This document shows positions 26,469 to 40,512 of a stretch of DNA of 64,000 nt, one piece after another. This DNA is from Ricinus communis (Eukaryota > Streptophyta > Magnoliopsida > Malpighiales > Euphorbiaceae). Under the pieces are notes generated by a model. The model was given only the letters and a program-made list of their open reading frames with translations. It had not been told where the DNA came from and ran no database searches. The stretch covers positions 28,090,802 to 28,154,801 of the forward strand of contig NC_063258.1 in the NCBI RefSeq assembly GCF_019578655.1. Direction: 5' to 3'. The first letter of the stretch is position 1; each line of letters starts with the position of its first letter. The translations under genes were made by a program, and so were the position numbers.

Positions 26469-27780
26469 CTAATTCAACCAATCCATATCATCATATGCAT
26501 CAAGAGCAATAATTTTGATATCATCATCCAAGCTGAAGAGGGACCATATATCTATATCTATATATATGACATCACTGTTATTAGCTATATTATAATTAAT
26601 TCCCGGTGTAGCTGGTCAGCATATGTTAATAGAGATCGTTTCTAAATTTCTCCTTTTCTTCTCAGATTTTCTTCTTGGAAATTAAATAAGCACATCTGTT
26701 TATGTATGCAGCTATATACAAGTTAACAATTATCAGTTCGCACCTAGTTCTCTCTATATATATTGCTTGGAAAATGCATGTGACCTTTTTCTCTTTTTTT
26801 TTTTTTCTTTCTTTCTTTATTTTGGTCAAGAAAATGCATGTTCTCCAAATATAAAGATATAAAGCTGATATATATGTACAAGCACATTTATTAGAATAAG
26901 AAAGGGATGATACTGAAATAACAGTCTAATAAGAAATTCATAAACCAAGAACAATATATATGGAATTTTTCTCGTAATCTCCACTTCCACTTGTGCAGGA
27001 ATCTTTCAGGAATTTGAGCCTTGTGATTTTCTTTTCCTTTTGGAAAAGAAAGAAAACAAAGGTGGGCTTTTGCTGAACTGAATGGGTTGATTCATCTGCC
27101 CTCATTCCAAGAAGGAAATGTGTTAATCAAGAGAGACTAGTAGACTTTTTGCATGAAAAGCATAGATATGCTTCACCCAACAATAACAATAATAGTAATA
27201 ATAGTAATAATTGACGTAGCTGAATAAATACAGTTATAGAAACTGACAACCCAAGGCCTATATATTTTGTCCAAACTTGAAGTGTTTTATATTATATATA
27301 TATATATATTAATATTATGGGACCAGTAGAGTACTACTGCTAAATGCTAATGGCTTCTCTGTAGCTCATATTTTAGTCTGTTCTGTTCTCCGGGTCCTAC
27401 ATTTTCAAGGGAAAACATGGCTCCACCAATGTTTGTGACACAAAGTTAGGCATACACCACTATAGCTAGCCAAGAAAAGGTCCTTACATTATAATAATAG
27501 CTTCTCACTTAATGCTCTATAGCTGGTTTATTTCTTTTCTTCTTTTTCCATTGCATCTTCTAGATGATTTTTCTTTTCTTTTACCACTTTTACATCCTTT
27601 TGAAGTAAATTCTTATTTTGATGACCAGTACCTATATATTGCTACAGTTTTTGACAACTAAAGACTTCTTCTTCAATTGAGTTCAATTTCTAAATTGAAA
27701 CTTTAAATCTTAACTTTGACCCTTTAATCCTTATATTTTTCAAGTTTGAAATGATCAAAAAATATATATGTGTTTCTTAT

Positions 27781-27900
27781 TGGATAACAAGCCACCTGTC
27801 TAGATAGGTGCTCTGTTTTCTTCTCAACTAGAGTTTGATTCCCATGAAAGCACTCTAAGATTTGATACTGAAATATTAGGCCGACGTAAGAAAATATACC
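27781..27900 (+). mobile_element. Possible tRNA-derived SINE relic
   Basis: GGATAACAAGCC at 27782 resembles a pol III A box and GAGTTTGATTCCC at 27831-27843 resembles a B box (GGTTCGANTCC). Their spacing of about 50 bp is as in tRNA-derived SINEs. There is no cloverleaf for a real tRNA. I could not define a 3' tail or target-site duplication, so this is a weak call. Confidence 0.3.
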
Positions 27901-28417
27901 ATTAAAATACCTCAAAAAAAGTGAAAAACCCACATATAAACATTGCTGAAGAAACAAATTAGAGCATTAAATCTAAACATATGTATTGTATTTTATAGAA
28001 AAGGACACTGATGTATTTCTCTTATTTTAAAGATAAAGCAACAGGCTTATCGTAGATGAAAAGTTCTGATGATTATATTTCTGGAAAAATGAGTGACCAG
28101 AAAGCTGGCACATATATCATTCATTCTAGCCTTCTTTCTTTTCCTGTTTTAAAGATAAGGAAATAAGGGAATGAAGGTTGTCCACAAGCTTAAACACAAC
28201 AAGCAGATTTTGTAATTTATCGCCTTCTTCTATATGCATATTATATGCACTTCTTGTCGATCTAATAGTAATAGCAACAGCGTTCATTCCCACCATTTTT
28301 TTGTTGTTTATGTAAGTAACAATTGAAAAAGAATGGACAATGTTAGTGTTTGTGGAGGAGCCAGGGAAGCTCTCACAATATTCTTCATCTCTTTATAGTA
28401 AATTACACATACATGCA

Positions 28418-28432
28418 AAAAAAAAAAAAAAA
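28418..28432. repeat. Poly(A) run
   Basis: Fifteen or so A residues followed by (CAA)n; no attached element could be recognised. Confidence 0.7.
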
Positions 28433-28487
28433 CAACAACAACAAAGATGCATATAGATAAAGATTTATTAAAAGGTAAAATTAATAA

Positions 28488-28507
28488 TATATATATATAT
28501 ATATATA
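28488..28507. repeat. (TA)n microsatellite
   Basis: About ten TA units in intergenic DNA. Confidence 0.85.
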
Positions 28508-28808
28508 AAAATAGAGTTTTTGTGGGATTCTACTTGCAATAAAAATTAATGTACATATATAGCAGTCTATTTCTCTCATATTTTTATTTTGTCTACACTT
28601 GAATTTATATCACTTGTCACAATTATGATAACTTTTAAGTTAAAGTGACATTTCACCCAACTAACATGTCTTATTTGTAACATGTTGCTATCAGTGAGGT
28701 GTCAATTAATTTGAATCTATCTTTAACAAGCACCCTTTTTCAATATATCTATTTTCTTGCTCACATATATGTGTAAGTTGTGGATGATAAAGTTTTGTTC
28801 TTTGTCAC

Positions 28809-28810
<2 letters not shown>

Positions 28811-28848
<38 letters not shown>
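28811..28848. repeat. (CT)19 microsatellite
   Basis: Thirty-eight bases of perfect CT repeat followed by a short TA-rich stretch. Confidence 0.95.
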
Positions 28849-28851
<3 letters not shown>

Positions 28852-29279
28852 CATATATAATCTTTTTGTTTTTGTTTTTATTTGGATGGAGAAATGAATA
28901 TATTGGGAAAGGAAAGAGAAGCCTTCTTTTTGTCGCTTTATTTATTAGTTAAAATAGAGTATTTGACATAAAATATTATGATTTTCTTTTTCTTTTTAAT
29001 CAAACAGGTTTATATTAGTTATAAATTATGATATATGCTAACATTACGCCTGATCAAAGTTCAGGTTTACTGATATAAGCTTATATAAATTAATTTTTCC
29101 TTCCATACGTTTCTCTTGTGTTACTGTGAATAATTGCTTTCTGTCGAATTCAGTCAATATTCCAAATGTATATTAATATCTTCAACCAGGTCCATGTCCA
29201 ATTCTTTTATTTATATGAATAGCCATGAAGCCAGGCATGCAGGAAACCCGATTCTCCATATATGTTTAGCCATTAATAC

Positions 29280-29710
29280 AGGGTTAAATGCCCCGTTGGT
29301 ACCAAAACTTCGCATTTTTTTCTAATTGGTACCAAACTTTCAATTTGTTTTTTTTTTGTACCACTCCTATTATTTCTGTATCTTCCGCCAGTACCAATGA
29401 GGAATCCGGCACTAATTTGTTGATGTAGATGCCGGATTTATAAAGGATAATACACTACCTGCCACATATGTTGCTTAGTTGGATAACTATTTATTGAGTC
29501 AGCAGTACACCAAAAATGACTCAATCATCATCGTTAATGCAGGCGACCCAGCTGAACCCGTCTCATAAATAACTCGCTTGATGCAGGCGACCCAGCAGTT
29601 GGACGGGTCCAATCGACCCAGCAGAACTTTTACCCGTCTCGATGCAGGCGATCTAGCTGCAGAACCCGTCTAAATGCAGAAATCGTCATCATCGTCGATG
29701 CAGACAGACT
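29280..29710. repeat. Unclassified repeat with short degenerate direct repeats
   Basis: At 29295-29345 the motif TTGGTACCAAA occurs twice, 34 bp apart, in text resembling the ends of dispersed plant repeats. From 29520 a GC-richer stretch contains several degenerate copies of a unit near GATGCAGGCGACCCAGC followed by GAACCCGTCTC, starting at about 29536, 29580, 29611 (partial), 29641 and 29697 (partial). The composition stands out against the AT-rich surroundings. I cannot assign it to a transposon class. Confidence 0.5.
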
Positions 29711-32319
29711 AACGTAGAGCAATTTATTTTCTAAAATTTTAAATTAAAATACTCAAATACAAGGATTGAAATGTGGAAAAACAGAAGTATTACACTGTAA
29801 AAATTGACCAATTGAGTTTAGTTTGACTAACAAATGAGCAACTCTTACTAAGATTTTTTGTGTTTAGCATAGTAAGCTTTTAAAGCACGTGGGAAACCGT
29901 CAAAAACTACCAATTTGGATTTGGGTATCATTAATTTCCAATCATTAAATTAATAATATTGCTTAACTTAATTCAGTAACTGAAAATCTAAAACATATTT
30001 ACTAAATCCAATATCTACTTAAAAGTTGAATAAGCTAATTCCTAAGCACAAACAACATTAATTAATAAAAGTTTGATTATGTGGTGCGATTAACATATTA
30101 CTGTCTAAGTGCTATTACTGAAGCATGAGATCCAAAGCCTCCATAACCAAACACAAATAATTAATCTATTTTAATCCTGCCAACTACCATACAACAAAAT
30201 CTCTGGATGTTTAATTCGTGAACCAGCTTTGCCTGTCGTTTTCGTTGGACAAGAAAAAATGATTCTCTAATTTTTATAAAATGTTTATGTATTTTAGTGT
30301 TTGGCATCTTCCTAATTCTATAAAGATTATTATTTTTACGTCAATCGAGAAATAATTTAATCATTATTTCTATTTATGAGAATTTGAAAAGTTTTGAATT
30401 CGAAATTTTCTTGCTTTTATTTATTAAGATTAATAAGAGTCTATTATCTTCTAAGTGAAATGTTAGAAGACGGCTTATAATTTATTAATAAGTAAAATAA
30501 GATTAATTCTATTTATAGGTTTTCTTTTACAAAGTATACATTATATATTATCTTCTTTATATATATATATAAAATTGAAGAAACTTCATTACCGAAATTG
30601 AAGATTATACATCCGCTAATAATATGCAACTTCAGCACATATACATGGCTTTGAAACATAGAAAATATAACTAATTAAGAGTCAATAATAAGGTTTTAAC
30701 TCATCACGAAAATAATGAGAGTATTCGAAGAAGTCATGGCCGAATCTGAAAAATCAGAGCGACTAAGACACTAAAATGGGAGAATATCCTATACTAAATT
30801 AAAATGAAAAAGAGAGAGAGAGCCAAAAGAGTAAAACATTAAAAAACATGATGAAAATCATAGGAAACATTTTATTACATAAAACATAAAAAGAGTTTGA
30901 ACAGGAACAGTTAATAGAAAAGAAAAACTAAAGTGGGCATTAAGTCAATTCTCAGACACGTTTTTCTTTGGAATAAATAAGAAGTTGGAATATGTTTGGT
31001 AGTAAGTTATGATTAAAGTGACATCTGAACCACCATAGAGCAGTATCTCGTTACCTGTAATCATAAAAAGAGAAAAATATATGAATATAATATTCGGCAA
31101 CAACCACCCTTTCCTATTTGGACAGTAGGAGCATGGGTTTCTATATCATGAGAGAAATTTGCATATTTAGTATAAAATCAAACAAGAAATGCAATCTTCT
31201 TAAAGTTTGACCCTAAAGTTGTGGACAAAATTCTAACCACCAGCTATAAATTAAGAAAGTCTAATACTAACATTAAGATAAATCATCAACTTAGGTATAA
31301 GTGCATATATATATATATATTCTCAGTCTTGATGAGGTCCACCTACGTCCTTTAGGAATCAAAAGATCATAGGAATAATCATAATTAACATTCTTTAGGT
31401 CAGACAGGGATCTCATGACATAATTTAATTCTAATTAAGGTTGACGTTAACTCACACTACTGAAATTAAGAAATTTTTTGTGCAATTTATTTATTTAGTT
31501 TCCTGTATCGCTAAAATAGTTGAAGGACTACGCTTTCAGAATTATATCAAACGCTTCCTTTATATATTTGTTTAATAACCGTAAATTTGTAAAAAGAATG
31601 ATGCACTTTTTTTCAAGAAAACTTTAATTCTCACATGAAAGCCCATAAATAATGAATCCCAGGAAAAGTCAATTGAAAATAGTACATATTTTCTGGCAAA
31701 ACGCAGTAACCTGTCAATTTACCACGAGAAACAAACCAAATTCGAATTACAAACCTAGAGTCTGTATTATTAAATGAATACCATTATATTTCTATGGACC
31801 GCCATGAAATATTGCCAAGTGAGACAAAATCGTGCTTACGCGTGGAGCTATGATTACATGAAGGCCACCTCTCACATCAGAGGGTTTGATGACTGCCTCG
31901 TACTTTGGGCTTACAATATGAGGAAAAACCAAAATGTAAAGAAAAAAAGGGCGATCAACTAATTATTGGGAGTAAGAAAAGCGAAAGAAAAAAGATATGA
32001 AAGATTGAAATGAATTACATTACAAAATGGACATTATGTTACAGAAAATGCGCCATTTTGGATGGTAGAGAGATGATCTGCATCAAAAATTACAAGTACA
32101 TTGGCATATGAATCCGTATCTACCAAGCTCTTGATCTCCACCGAGTACTATCGTCGACCCTACTGGTCAGGAAGTAGGCAACACGAAGAGCTTTTGCAGA
32201 GGGAAAAAAAATGGCTCACTCAGTCAACCTCCTTTGCACTCTTGTGCACCTGTCCTCCAGAGTATAAGAAGCCCATCAGGTAAATGCTGAAATTTGCAAG
32301 ATTCATGTTTTAGTTAATA

Positions 32320-35300
32320 TCATGAATCATGAGAGCCTTGGACCATCAAGGTAATACGCTTAGCACTGTCTGCACGAAAGCTATCTCCTTTATATCCAAT
32401 CTGGGAGGAGAAATAATATTCAATAAAAATACCTCAAAACACTTGCTCTGTCTGAAATTGGGCAAGAATTTAAACCATGCACCATCTGCCTAGCATGAGT
32501 TATGAGAAACGTTATGCATTTAATACATGCATGTATGCATACATGTGTGTGAAGGAAGACAATTACCTCACTTGGACTATCAGGAGGAAACCATCGCAAT
32601 AGTACCCCAAGATGTATGACAGCAGGAATCAACTTGAAAAGCAATGGTGTAGTCACCTGGACCATTAGCACAGGCATGATTCAGTACAATCATAGATGCT
32701 ACATCAAGTTGAGAATGCACCAATCAATGTATCTTTTATTCCAGTGCAGATTCAGTAAAAATTTCTATATTGCCTTTTCAAGGATACGGACGTTGCTTAA
32801 GGTAATAGATTTAGACATTGCATTAGCCCCAGAAAAGAAAAAAGGCAGGGCATCAGAGTAAAGTAACTACAGTGTTCCCCTCCAATTTCTCACCAACCTC
32901 TATTGTTACTAAGGCAGATATCTAAGAACACCAAACATAAAGAAATATTTTAGTAATATTTCATGTTAACGTCACTCTCGCTAAAAACATGTGATACAGC
33001 AGCCACTTACCAGACTCAGAGCTGTTGTGCCAAGCAGCAGTAGATACAATTTACCCTGCAAGAGCAAATACAAGCTTCAGTTGCATTGTTAAGACAGACA
33101 CCAGAGGGCGAATACGCCTTGCAGATAACAAAATAAATATTTGGGTTGAAACACAATTCCATTATGCTGTATATTGTTGGTATACACACTGATGATAGAG
33201 AGTTAAAGATTACAATACTGGAACAATATCCTAATATTCATCATATTGATTTCCTCAAACCACAAATCATGGAGTTAATAGCTCCAAAGAGACATGACTA
33301 AGAGCACAAGAGAATAGCTACCTTTTGACAAAATGGTTCTCACCAGTATTAGATGCAACAAATGCAACAATGCACAGTCACAAACTTTCATGAACATTAG
33401 GGCTGTTATAGTTTAGATGGATGCACTTGCACTGCATTCGAAAAACATGCCCACAATTGAAGTACCAACCTCGACTAGGTGAAGATTAGAAGCACGACTA
33501 AGGAGAACAAAAGCAAATTCCCCAATTTGTGCCAGAGACATTCCAACCTACGCATATGAATAAACATAAGGCCTTCTGTTAATGAAATGCATAAAATTAA
33601 TCAAAATGAATATAAGAACATGATATAGTTCCTCAAATCCTTACAAGAAGCGAGGTTTTATTGTTGTATCCAAATCCCTTAACAACGGTTGCAACCACAA
33701 TAGTTTTTATGACGATCACCAATAATACAGCTGCCAGTAAAATATCAACATGATTCCATAGGAAATGAACGTGTATTAGCATCCCAATGCTGGCAAGAAA
33801 GAGAGCCGCAAAGAAGTTGCGAATGGGTTCAACCTAAAAGAAAATTAACTCCATATGAGAGCAAACACAAGAGACTTCTGGAGCGAGGTCTTAGACATCC
33901 AGCATAATAAGAAACATTTAAGGCAGCATAATAAATCATAAATGAGATTCTGAAAAAAGATTGTAAATTGTAGAAGTAAGCAGTCGAGAGATTAAGTATT
34001 TCAAGAAAACAAGCCAAACAGAGGTTTTTGGGTGAGTGCTTAAGCATTTATTTTTAAGTTCAAGTCATTCTCTGACTTTCGATCTCAATTATTTTCGTCC
34101 ACTTTTTTCTTAATTCACCTTGTTTTCACTCTATTTTTGCAGCCCTCTAAAATATTTTCCAGGCACCACCTCTTCCTAATATTGGAAGCCTTTTTAAGTC
34201 AATTAACCTTTATTGTTCTCAACTCCTTGAATACCTCCAGTTCTCTTACCAAGGAGCCACCACCATGCAGAGACACATAACAATATACAGAGTGACCAAA
34301 TACAGTATATAAATGACTAGTGGAATACAATTATTCAACTGTAATAACAGAACATTATTAAGGATGGAAGTGCTGAAAAAGGTGCTGAGTGATTGTACTT
34401 CCTTGTACAGAGTTTTTGTGGTGTTATAAAGCAATGAAATGAAGAGAAACTACCGCAAATTCAGGAACCAGGTTTTTTCCTTCAGGGTGGTTTTCTGGCT
34501 TCTTTGTGAGATTTGCAAAGGGTCATTCACTGGTAATGAACATGAGAGGGGCAGCACTACTTTCTTAGCTGTGTTTTTCTACATTACTTGCTCATTTATG
34601 AGTTAGGATAGAAGGATATTTTATTCTCAATGTTTGAGATCTCCTTTCCATTCTACAGGAGTAAAGCTTTTACAAATAAAGTTTGAGAAAGGTTGACAAG
34701 CACTCGACAACTTGAGAAACAGAATACATGAAAGCCTTACTTGTTCAAGTGTATGTTGAGCAAGGTCAGTTGTTGATATCATAACACCCGCAGCAAAAGA
34801 TCCCAATTCAAGGCTCAGACCCAGCTTATCACTACACTGAAATGCAAAATCAATTTATGAAATGTACGCCCGCATGCATAAATGAGCATGTCTCTGGTGA
34901 AAGCAGGCCAGAGTATTGGTAGACAAAACATAAAACTAGAAAATATTTTCCTTTTACAGTTCTTTGAACAGTATCTTCAGAAACTCACAGGAGCAAACTA
35001 ATAAAGTGTAGTCACAGAAATTATTACCTTGACTTAATTATCCTTGTTGCAAGTAGTACGAAGGTAACAAATGCACTATTTTAATATAATAATTAATAGT
35101 GCATGCCAAAACTAAGTATATAGGTTAAGAAAAGAGATGGATATAATTTCAAAGAAAAGAATACTACGTTCAAAATAGAGATAGACATAATTTCAATAAT
35201 ATTTTGGTTTCAACAAAAGATGTTCATGCTAGGGAGTTATTTTGTACCCTCAACTTTCTTTTTGAGAAGATTGTACCGGCAACTTTAAAGATGTGGCAAT

Positions 35301-38300
35301 AACTCTAAAAATAAATCATTATGCCAAAATATTTTACATAAATATTTATTTCATTTTAAACCTTTAATGTACAGTAGCATATAATCTTTGAAATATACAA
35401 AAAGTAGTACTATGTAAACGCAAATTTTACTAAGCTGGACCTAGAAAAAAATTATCAATTATTAGAATATTGAGTTTATTCTTATTTATAACCACCCCAA
35501 GTTGGGACCACAATTTTTTATGGCTCCGTAAAGATTGTTTTATATAGAGTACAACTCTAGAGAGGTTCTACTGTATATATTTACTTGATATACATAAAAT
35601 CGATTGCATTAGAAGTGTAGTAACAACAGAAGAAGAACGAGGAAATGAGACTAACCCATGCAACAAGTAAGCAGAATGCCACAGATGCCAATTGATAGAG
35701 TTCATTTGTCTGCACAAATAAAAGTCAATTCAGAGTATCCGCCATAAATATAATATTAAGAGAAATAATGTAGTTTTACCTGTGATGACAGGCTGATCAT
35801 TAGCTTCAGAAACCATGGTACACAAGTTCGTGATAATATTGTCAAGATAGCCAAAAACGTTACTAGCAGTACCAACCTGAAAACACAGTACGCTGCAGTG
35901 AGTAGGAAAAAGTGAATCTGATAGGTATAATTTGTCTGAAATTATACATTTGCTACAGATTTAATCAGTAACCAAAATAAGAATGCGAAATTTAATTTGA
36001 TGCGAGTAAAGTAAAAGGTACCGATGACACACAGCATAATCAGATTTAAGTTGTTTAAATTCTTACGATTTAGTCATGGAGATGACTCCTTGAAGAACAC
36101 CAGAAGTGCCACCAAGAATAGGAAGCAAAGCAAACAGCAGACCGACTGCACAATCCTGACAGGGCATAAAGCTCAAAACTTAATAGTAAACGCCTATACA
36201 GAAGTGATCATCAACAAAAAAAATGTTTTAAGAAAAAGATGTTCCTTTGATTCTTCTAGATTATTCAATTATGAATGCAGTAACATAACAAATTTTACAT
36301 AGATTTGATGAGCAAGGAAATAAATACCTGCAGGATAAGGGTCCCAATAGTGACTTGACCATGAAGTGCATTAATACTATTTTTCTCCATCAAGAATTTC
36401 AAAACCTGTGATCAAGTTGAGGAACAAGAATTATCTACAATGGAAAGAATGTTTGGATTTCAAATATAAATATCAGAAAAACGACACTGAACTGCCAAGA
36501 AAGACACATTTATTCTACTTACAATAAGTTCCAAAGACAAGTCAAGTGTCAACACAAGGGCATTTACTTCTATTTCCATATTTTAGAACTCCACAAGATA
36601 TTGAAAAAAAGAACCAGAAAAGGAAGAATAACTATGTTTAGAGTAAATCCATTGATCTCGGAGGCCTGCCCCCTACAGCCTCCATGAAACATATTCTATT
36701 AGTACTCTCTTGTCCATTAAAATGATTATACTGCTACAAACATGTAGAAATAGGAAAAAGAACGTAGTAATCATGATTAATGAAAAAAATAATACTACAA
36801 ATAAATTGAAAAGTAGAAAGACAGAAAAAAATTGACTAACTGCTTAAAGAGAACAACCTTCATGTGATGGTAAATACACTAGAAACTAGATAAAACATAA
36901 TGAGATTTAACCTGCCAATTACCAGACATACAATGAGAATCAAGCAAAAGATAAATAATAACTTCTATAATTAGAGTTTTACCACCGCAGTAGATGACAT
37001 AGAGAGGAAAGCACCAACAAATACTCCCTCCGAAGGTTTACCACCACAAAACTGTAAAAGCATGCAGCTATAAGCATAAAAAATCTTGTACATGGATAAC
37101 TTAAGAGATAAAAGAATTGTATGTTCACAATAGTCGAGTAAAATTCCTGAATTGATAGCACTACACACAAAGCTTATCCTTCAATAATTCTCAAACATCA
37201 CAAGTTAATGATCAAGATTTTTTTTATATGTTATTGTTTTATATCACCTTGATACGAAAGGAAAAAACCTTGTATTAATGAATGTTGATCTCAGAAATTC
37301 CTAATGGAGGGGTGTGAACAAATAATTACTATTTTTCCATACAATGGAATTAAATAGAGATTTCAAGTGAGTTAATTCACGTAGAAATGATAATGATTTA
37401 TATGGTTCTATACTTCTACATGCCAATATCCAAATCATGAATCTAAAAATTCACAGGATATTACTAACATACCAAAACTATTATTCCACACATGCACATA
37501 AACAGGAAAATTTGGAGAAGACCGCCTAGAACAGCAACTGCTCGAACAACACGAAGCTGCACCGTTAAAAAGTAATTGATTTTAAAGATAACATATACAA
37601 TGATTTAACACAGAATCATTCAAAAATAGAAGCAGGACAGAAAATAGAAGAAAACCTTTGTTGCAGAGAACTCCAGGCCCAACGCAAAAAGAAGAAAAAT
37701 CACACCAAACTGAGCCACTGTTTCGACCTGAATGCGTATCCAAATCAGAATATGGAAATCTGTACTTAGAATAAAATGTTACTGTGAACTATCCCGTGAA
37801 AGAAAACTAAACAAAGGCTACAAAAGCCAACCAAGCACTAAAGCGCATGCACGCACATCTCTTAGATAATGATCGAATCCTTATCATGACTGTGAGAATG
37901 TTAAGAGAATCACATTTTGAATTGAGTTGACCTCTAAAGAAACATAAATTCAGCAAAAGAAACAAAAAAAGGAAGAAAGAAAAATTGAAACATTAAACAT
38001 GGGGTAAAATTCTATTCCCAAATTAATTATTCATTAATAAAAAAAATAGAGAGTGAGTTGCAAATCAGCATTGATGGATGTAGGCATAACATACTTGCAC
38101 CATTTCGCTGACACAGCTCAGGCCCCCAGGCCCAATAATTGATCCTGCTAGCAGATATCCAGTAATAACCTGCCAATTTCAAAATGGAGGCATGTAAGTC
38201 ACGAAAGTTCAAATCCATAAAACAGCAGATCATTATAATTGAACCATCGGAGCAATGAAAATGACCGGTTGTCCAGCACAAGCAAATGCAATGCCACCAC

Positions 38301-40512
38301 AAGTTGCAGATACAATGACAACTACTAGATCTGATATCAACCTGAAATTGTAGCAATTTGAATTGGTAAGATCAGTCAATAAATTCCTGTTAGTTGAATT
38401 CTGAAGGAATTAAAGGAATCAGGAGGATAGACATAACCTTAAATCCAGCGCCAACAAAGGGTACTTGGATTTTGGATTTGATATGATAAAGACATTGTCC
38501 TGAGGATAAGTTTTTCAATATGTATCATAAGTTTCATCAGCTTAAAACACTTCTTCAAACACTAGTATCAAAATGCAATACTAGTTAACACCACCAAAAG
38601 TACAATAAAAAGTGAGTTTCAAATTGATCATTTCAAGCATACCTTGCTATCGATCAGCGTGGGTGTATCCTCAGCTCGATTCTCATTATCCAAATTAAAA
38701 ACATCATGAAACTGAAAAGACCTAGAGTTCACAAATATATCAGAAGTTCTGAAAGTAGAAATGGTAAAGCTGAATTTATGTGATGATTCATCAAACTACT
38801 TCTGTCAACAGAATTGCAAAGAATAACAATCTCAACTAAATTCAAGATAGAAGGACATACTTCTCCTCCTTGGTCTCATTTTTCTTTGACTTAAATCTGG
38901 CAACAGTTTCCAAAACTGCCTGGTGAATTAAACAAGTTGCATTCAGCAATCATATATGACCATGAGCTTGCTCATGCAATACAGAAGTAACGAATTATAA
39001 AAGCCTACTACCATACATGCACATCACCACCCACAGCTGTTATATGTTTTCTTTTCCCATTTCGCCAAATGACACAGCTTCATGCAGTTGTTAATAAGTG
39101 GTTTCTGCCTTACCATAATTTCTAGTAGCATAGGTAGTCAAATAATGAAAAGTTCAATCTAAGTGTTAATTTAAGGTCCAAAATGCTCTTCACTTAAATC
39201 CATCCCCAACATATACAACTTCAGATCATAACGTTAGCTAAAAATGTCACCACATGTTAACCATGTTCATAGCCCAATTCTCTCAATGCCTTTTTCACTA
39301 TCAGAATGACTTGGCTTTGAATTTTAACTCAACTACTACTTTTTACCATGTGAAAAATCATTTTACCAGTTTTCCCAGTTAGACAAAGTTGACTTTTGTT
39401 TAACAATAAAGGTTGCAGCCATTGCTTTTGCAGTTTACAGTGGGCAGCCCGACTGATTAAACTTGGTAACAACTCCAACAAATTCCCAAATAACACCTGC
39501 AACCCATTTTCTTTTCCTTTTAACCTTGTAATGAGCCATCAGCATTTTGATATTAAAAAACATTTCAGTATTAATTTTCAATAACTAAACTAGAACAAGA
39601 AAAAGGTTATGTTTACCTGAATATGAGAATTCTTATAGCTTTTATTCTAATTTAGTTACCAGCAATCGTCTAGCATCACCAAAGTACATATATATAATCT
39701 AAACGTAAATGTTATGGACCTATTAATGGCTAACACTACCAAACCTACAGTCAAAAGTTCCACACCTGCTTGAAAACATAAGTAGTGCAAAAAATGCACA
39801 TTCCAATAAGTAAACCATTCAACTATGCGGCGCAGCTAACAAAGAACCAAAGCAACTTCAAAAAAAAAAAAAAGGAAAAGAAAAGAAAACGAGAGAAGAA
39901 ATTATCAACCTGCTGTCCAGCGACACTGTTATTGAAGCTACCGGGATCAGTTGCTGCAATAGAAAAAAAATAATAAATAATAATCATAATCTATATTTTC
40001 ATACTAAGAAACAGCTTCATATTCTTATGACGCATTAAAAAAACAATATAAAAATCTTTAGAAAAATATTTGTGAATTTGAAAATAAAAATTTGCGAACA
40101 AAAATATAGAAATCTCTAAGTAACCGTAAAATTTTGTTTAAAACATGCAAAATTAACAACAAATTTGCATTAGCATTCTTCAGATTACGAAAATCAAGCA
40201 ATTCAGAGGTGATCACAAACTAAAAACCCTAGCAAGAGCTCCTAATGCAGAGACATAAATAAAGTAATAGAATTAAATTCAGTACAGATCTAAATACGGA
40301 CATTCATTCGGATCAGTCTCGTTAAACTCTTTCTCCAAAGCGCGATCAATAATATCAGCAAAGCTATCTTCCTTGGATCTAGAAGAATTCGTGATATTCG
40401 ACTCGGTTGTTGCATTTATCCCCACCGCCGCGTCCGACTCGTTAGCCGACTCGGTTGCCGCGAGAAAAAGAAATAGAGCAGAAACGCATAATAGAGCTAA
40501 GCCTAACCTCAT
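32320..40512 (-). CDS. KEA4: K+ efflux antiporter, KEA4/5/6 group (CPA2 family)
   Basis: Twenty exons on the minus strand: 40512-40302, 39953-39910, 38919-38861, 38721-38643, 38499-38438, 38341-38266, 38169-38095, 37727-37656, 37556-37473, 37051-36983, 36405-36328, 36155-36067, 35876-35780, 35709-35656, 34836-34741, 33833-33645, 33547-33470, 33055-33011, 32656-32567, 32400-32320. Frame is kept throughout, giving 575 residues. The N-terminus has a signal peptide (LALLCVSALFLFLAATESA) and then an acidic soluble segment (SFADIIDRALEKEFNETD). The rest is a Na+/H+-exchanger fold with about 12 membrane segments (GYLLAGSIIGPGG, FALGLEFSATKLR, LSLELGSFAAGVMISTTD, QIGEFAFVLLS). There is no C-terminal KTN domain, as in the KEA4-6 clade, whose members sit in Golgi, TGN and endosomes and exchange K+ for H+. 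Synteny favours KEA4 (At2g19600). The exon 1 donor (GAAT|gtccgt) is weak but keeps the frame. Confidence 0.92.

Larger units (their letters stand above)
26469..32319. other. Intergenic region between MYB and KEA-type genes
   Basis: About 5.8 kb with no gene I can support. It holds several microsatellites, a SINE-like relic near 27780-27900 and a GC-richer repeat cluster at 29280-29710. The final few hundred bases before 32320 are likely the 3' UTR of the minus-strand antiporter gene. The small frames at 31774-31962 and 32101-32283 show no family features. Confidence 0.5.

Noticed and set aside
31774..32283. Two small plus-strand frames downstream of the KEA gene
   Set aside because: They overlap the likely 3' UTR of the minus-strand KEA gene and show no family similarity.
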